From Rhodocyclaceae bacterium (GTDB taxonomy: Bacteria > Pseudomonadota > Gammaproteobacteria > Burkholderiales > Rhodocyclaceae), in NCBI GenBank assembly GCA_017444505.1, contig JAFSWK010000024.1, forward strand, positions 1 through 24,779: DNA of 24,779 nucleotides, written 5' to 3'. Made by a program: the position numbers and the translations under genes. Of this stretch, positions 22,000-24,779 are shown piece after piece (position 1 is the stretch's first letter; every line of letters begins with the position of its first letter). The notes under the pieces are model-generated. The model was not told the origin of the DNA, did no database searches, and saw only the letters and a program-made list of their open reading frames with translations.

Positions 22000-22836
22000 A
22001 TGACTGACCCGCGCCTTATCAAAACCGCCGAAGACATCGCCCACATGCGCGTCGCCTGCCGTCTGGCCTCGGAAGTGCTCGACGAACTGGCCGAGGCCAT
22101 CCGCCCCGGCGTGACCACGGCGGAAATCGACCAGCTCGCCGCCGAATGTATGCAGCGCCAGGGCAGCGTCTCGGCCACCATCGGCTATCAGCCGCCGGGC
22201 TATCCGCCCTATCCGGGGCATGTGTGCACCTCGCTCAATCATGTTGTCTGCCACGGCATCCCGGGGCCGAAGGCGCTGAAAAAGGGCGACATCATCAATG
22301 TTGACGTCACCGTCATCAAGGACGGCTATCACGGCGACACCAGCCGCATGTTCGTCGTCGGCGGCGAAAAGGCCGGCAGCATTCTCGCCCGCCGCCTGGT
22401 GGCGATGACCTTTGAGAGCATGTGGCGCGGCATCGCCTGCGTGCGCCCGGGCGCGCATCTGGGCGACGTGGGGCACGCCATCCAGCAGTTTGCCGAAGGC
22501 AACGGTTTTTCCGTGGTGCGCGAATACTGCGGCCACGGGCTGGGGCGCAAGTTTCACGAACCGCCGCAGGTGCTGCACTACGGCTTGCCGGGCACGGGCA
22601 TGGAATTGCAGGCGGGGATGATGTTTACCATCGAGCCGATGCTCAACGCAGGCAAACGGGATATTTCCACGCTGCCCGATGGCTGGACGGTCATCACGCG
22701 CGACCGCAGCCTCTCGGCGCAATGGGAGCACACCGTGCTGGTGACGGAAAACGGCGTCGAAGTGCTCACGATTTCCGACGGCTGCCCGCCGCCGCCGCCC
22801 GAAATCGCCGCGCGTCTGCCGCAGTTCGCCGGTTGA
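22000..22836 (+). CDS. map: Type I methionine aminopeptidase
   Basis: A 278-residue enzyme that removes the initiator methionine from nascent proteins. All five metal ligands are visible: D102 (NVDVTV), D113 (GYHGDTSR), H179 (CGHGLGRKFHEPP), E212 (TIEPM) and E243 (QWEHTV); H85 (VVCHGIPG) is the substrate-contacting histidine. The start ATG 22000 (MTDPRLIKTAEDIAHMRVA) fits the family; a TTG at 21985 is rejected. No Shine-Dalgarno is obvious. glnD follows after 13 bases, a map-glnD order frequent in betaproteobacteria. Confidence 0.97.
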   Translation: MTDPRLIKTAEDIAHMRVACRLASEVLDELAEAIRPGVTTAEIDQLAAECMQRQGSVSATIGYQPPGYPPYPGHVCTSLNHVVCHGIPGPKALKKGDIINVDVTVIKDGYHGDTSRMFVVGGEKAGSILARRLVAMTFESMWRGIACVRPGAHLGDVGHAIQQFAEGNGFSVVREYCGHGLGRKFHEPPQVLHYGLPGTGMELQAGMMFTIEPMLNAGKRDISTLPDGWTVITRDRSLSAQWEHTVLVTENGVEVLTISDGCPPPPPEIAARLPQFAG

Positions 22837-22849
22837 ACGCACGCCCATC

Positions 22850-24779
22850 ATGACGGACGCCATCGCGCCGCAAACGCTGGCCGCCCTGCGCGAAGAACTC
22901 GCCGCTGCCGAAGCGCGGCTGCGCGCCCGCTACGAAGCGCACGCCAGCGCGGTGCCCTTGTTGAACGGACGCACCCGTCAGGTCGACCGTCTGCTGGTCT
23001 GCCTGTGGCAATGCGCGCAGATGCCGGAGACGGCTGCGCTGGCGGCGGTCGGCGGCTATGGCCGCTGCGAACTCTATCCCGGTTCGGATGTGGACCTGCT
23101 GATATTGCTGCCCGAAGAGGCGGCCTGCGACGAAGGGCAAGAAGCGCGCATTACCGCCTTCACCAACGCCCTGTGGGATGTCGGCCTGAAAATCGGCCAC
23201 AGCGTGCGCACCCCGTTGCAGGCGCAGGAAGCCGCCGCCGAAGACCTCACCATCCAGACCGCCCTGCTCGAAGCCCGCCTGCTGTGCGGCAACGCGGCGC
23301 TGTTCGACGAATTTTCCACCTTGCAGGCGCAAGGGCGCGATGCCGCCGCCTTTTATGAAGCCAAACTGCTCGAGCGCCAGCAACGCTACACCCGCTACCA
23401 GAATACCCCCTACGCGCTGGAGCCCAACTGCAAGGAAGGCCCCGGCGGGCTGCGCGATTTGCACCTGTTGGGCTGGATTGCCCACGCCGCCGGGCTGGGC
23501 ACACACTGGCGCGACCTTGCCCGCCGCCGTCTGCTCACTGCCGAAGAAGCCGCCGACCTGCGCAGCATTGAACGTTTCCTGCGTCACGTACGCATCCGTC
23601 TGCACTATCTTGCCCGCCGTCCGGAAGACCGGCTGCTTTTCGACTATCAGGAACGTCTCGCGCAAAGTTTTGGCATTGCCGCCCGTGCCGGGCGGCGCGC
23701 CTCGGAAGAATTCATGCAGCATTATTACCGGGCGGTGCGCCAGCTCACGCAGCTCAACACCATCCTGATGCAAAACTATCGCAGCATGTTGTTTGCCGAG
23801 CGCCCGGTATCGTTTTACATCAACGAACACTTCCAGTCGCAGCGCGAACTGCTCGACATCCGCGACGACGACGTCTTTGCCCGCCACCCCGAAGCGATGC
23901 TCGACGCCTTCATCACCTTGCAGGAACATCCCGAACTCTCCGGCATGAGTGCGCGCACCCTGCGCGCGCTCTGGCGCGAACGTGGGCGCATTGATGACGA
24001 GTTTCGCGCCCAGCCGGAAAACCGTGCCCGTTTTTTGCGGCTGTTTCAATCCCGGCGCGCCATTGTGCGCACTTTCCGGCGGCTCAACCAGTACGACCTG
24101 CTCGGTCAATATTTGCCTGCCTGGCGCAGTATCGTCGGGCAGATGCAATACGACCTCTTTCACGTCTACACCGTCGACCAGCACATTCTGATGACGGTGC
24201 GCAACCTGCGCCGCTTCACGATGGGCGAACACATGCACGAATATCCGGAAATGACCCACCGGATGCTCACCTTCGAGCGTCACTGGCTGCTCTACGTCGC
24301 CGCCCTGTTTCACGACATCGCAAAAGGGCGCGGCGGCGACCACAGTCTGCTTGGCACCGAAGATGCCCGCACGTTCTGCGAAGAACACCACCTGTTGCCC
24401 GAAGATACCGAACTTGTCGTCTGGCTGGTGCAGCATCACCTGCTGCTCTCGCTGGTGGCGCAAAAGCAGGATATTTCCGACCCCGACGTCATCACCCGCT
24501 TTGCCGAGCGCGTCGGCAACGAGCGGCGGCTGACCGCGCTGTATCTGCTCACCCACGCCGACGTGCGCGCCACCAGCCCGAAAGTCTGGAACGCCTGGCG
24601 CGCGCAACTCTTTGAATCGCTTTATCTAACCACGCTGCGCACGCTGCGCGGCACCAACGTAAAGCAGGCGCTGAAGCTCGATGGCCGGCTGGACGAAGCG
24701 CGCCGCATCCTCGCCCGTCACGGCATTCGCAGCGGCGAAGAAATGCCGCTGTGGGAGCGGCTGGACTCGCTGTACTTCA
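22850..24779 (+). CDS. glnD: PII uridylyltransferase / uridylyl-removing enzyme (partial, 3' end off window)
   Basis: 643 codons are visible with no stop. The nucleotidyltransferase motif GGYGRCELYPGSDVDLL is at residues 68-84, with the G-x9-12-D-x-D acidic pair. KEGPGGLRDLH in the middle is a GlnD signature. LFHDIAKGRGGDHS (about 486-499, with H488 and D489) is the HD-domain uridylyl-removing site. The two C-terminal ACT domains that sense glutamine lie beyond the window. GlnD uridylylates PII proteins when nitrogen is scarce and reverses it when glutamine is high. Start ATG 22850 gives the usual N-terminal length before the transferase motif. Confidence 0.96.
   Translation, partial: MTDAIAPQTLAALREELAAAEARLRARYEAHASAVPLLNGRTRQVDRLLVCLWQCAQMPETAALAAVGGYGRCELYPGSDVDLLILLPEEAACDEGQEARITAFTNALWDVGLKIGHSVRTPLQAQEAAAEDLTIQTALLEARLLCGNAALFDEFSTLQAQGRDAAAFYEAKLLERQQRYTRYQNTPYALEPNCKEGPGGLRDLHLLGWIAHAAGLGTHWRDLARRRLLTAEEAADLRSIERFLRHVRIRLHYLARRPEDRLLFDYQERLAQSFGIAARAGRRASEEFMQHYYRAVRQLTQLNTILMQNYRSMLFAERPVSFYINEHFQSQRELLDIRDDDVFARHPEAMLDAFITLQEHPELSGMSARTLRALWRERGRIDDEFRAQPENRARFLRLFQSRRAIVRTFRRLNQYDLLGQYLPAWRSIVGQMQYDLFHVYTVDQHILMTVRNLRRFTMGEHMHEYPEMTHRMLTFERHWLLYVAALFHDIAKGRGGDHSLLGTEDARTFCEEHHLLPEDTELVVWLVQHHLLLSLVAQKQDISDPDVITRFAERVGNERRLTALYLLTHADVRATSPKVWNAWRAQLFESLYLTTLRTLRGTNVKQALKLDGRLDEARRILARHGIRSGEEMPLWERLDSLYF

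Noticed and set aside
22766..24607. 613-codon leftward frame opposite glnD
   Set aside because: Antisense shadow of a high-GC gene; the forward strand carries unmistakable GlnD motifs.

Overview
The window is GC-rich, densely coded proteobacterial chromosome. Gene content and order (monofunctional hisB, his genes running into HIT-tatABC, map followed by glnD, a complete Na+-NQR operon) suggest a betaproteobacterium. A short palindromic element near the left end looks, from memory, like the GCCCCCTCGGGGGGC repeats common in Comamonadaceae, so Burkholderiales is the best guess. No rRNA, tRNA, IS element or CRISPR array was found.

Left end (1-1750, leftward): a DUF4160-DUF2442 gene pair whose first member is broken by a 97-bp palindromic repeat, then an EamA/DMT transporter. 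Next (1734-4327, leftward): hisC followed, through an ATGA overlap, by an AlbA_2/ATPase-like/winged-helix regulator. This regulator carries seven 10-bp tandem units inside its coding sequence and a related 21-bp array just after its stop. The 10-bp units look like a phase-variation switch for its C-terminal DNA-binding domain.

Centre (4560-10116, rightward): hisB-hisH-hisA-hisF-hisI-hisE, a HIT hydrolase and tatA-tatB-tatC, tightly packed with several 4-14 nt overlaps. This supplies most of the middle of histidine biosynthesis plus the twin-arginine translocon. It is followed by a flavodoxin-fold quinone reductase overlapping a nicotinamidase (10146-11509), and a PIN-domain toxin with an unrecognised partner (11608-12266).

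Right centre (12360-18513, leftward): nqrA-B-C-D-E-F plus nqrM, the Na+-translocating NADH:quinone oxidoreductase and its iron-site maturation factor. Upstream sits an XRE regulator. Two adjacent perfect palindromes lie between it and a divergent cluster of four exported proteins (two lipoproteins, a DsbC-like thiol isomerase without a dimerisation domain, and a periplasmic protein of unknown function; 19118-21620). Every mature partner has an even number of cysteines, so I infer a small envelope system serviced by its own disulfide isomerase.

Right end: a possible 52-aa protein (leftward), then map and the 5' two thirds of glnD (rightward), which runs off the window. The most interesting candidates are the slippage-prone regulator, the XRE-controlled envelope cluster, the disrupted DUF4160 gene, and the PIN toxin with an unknown antitoxin.
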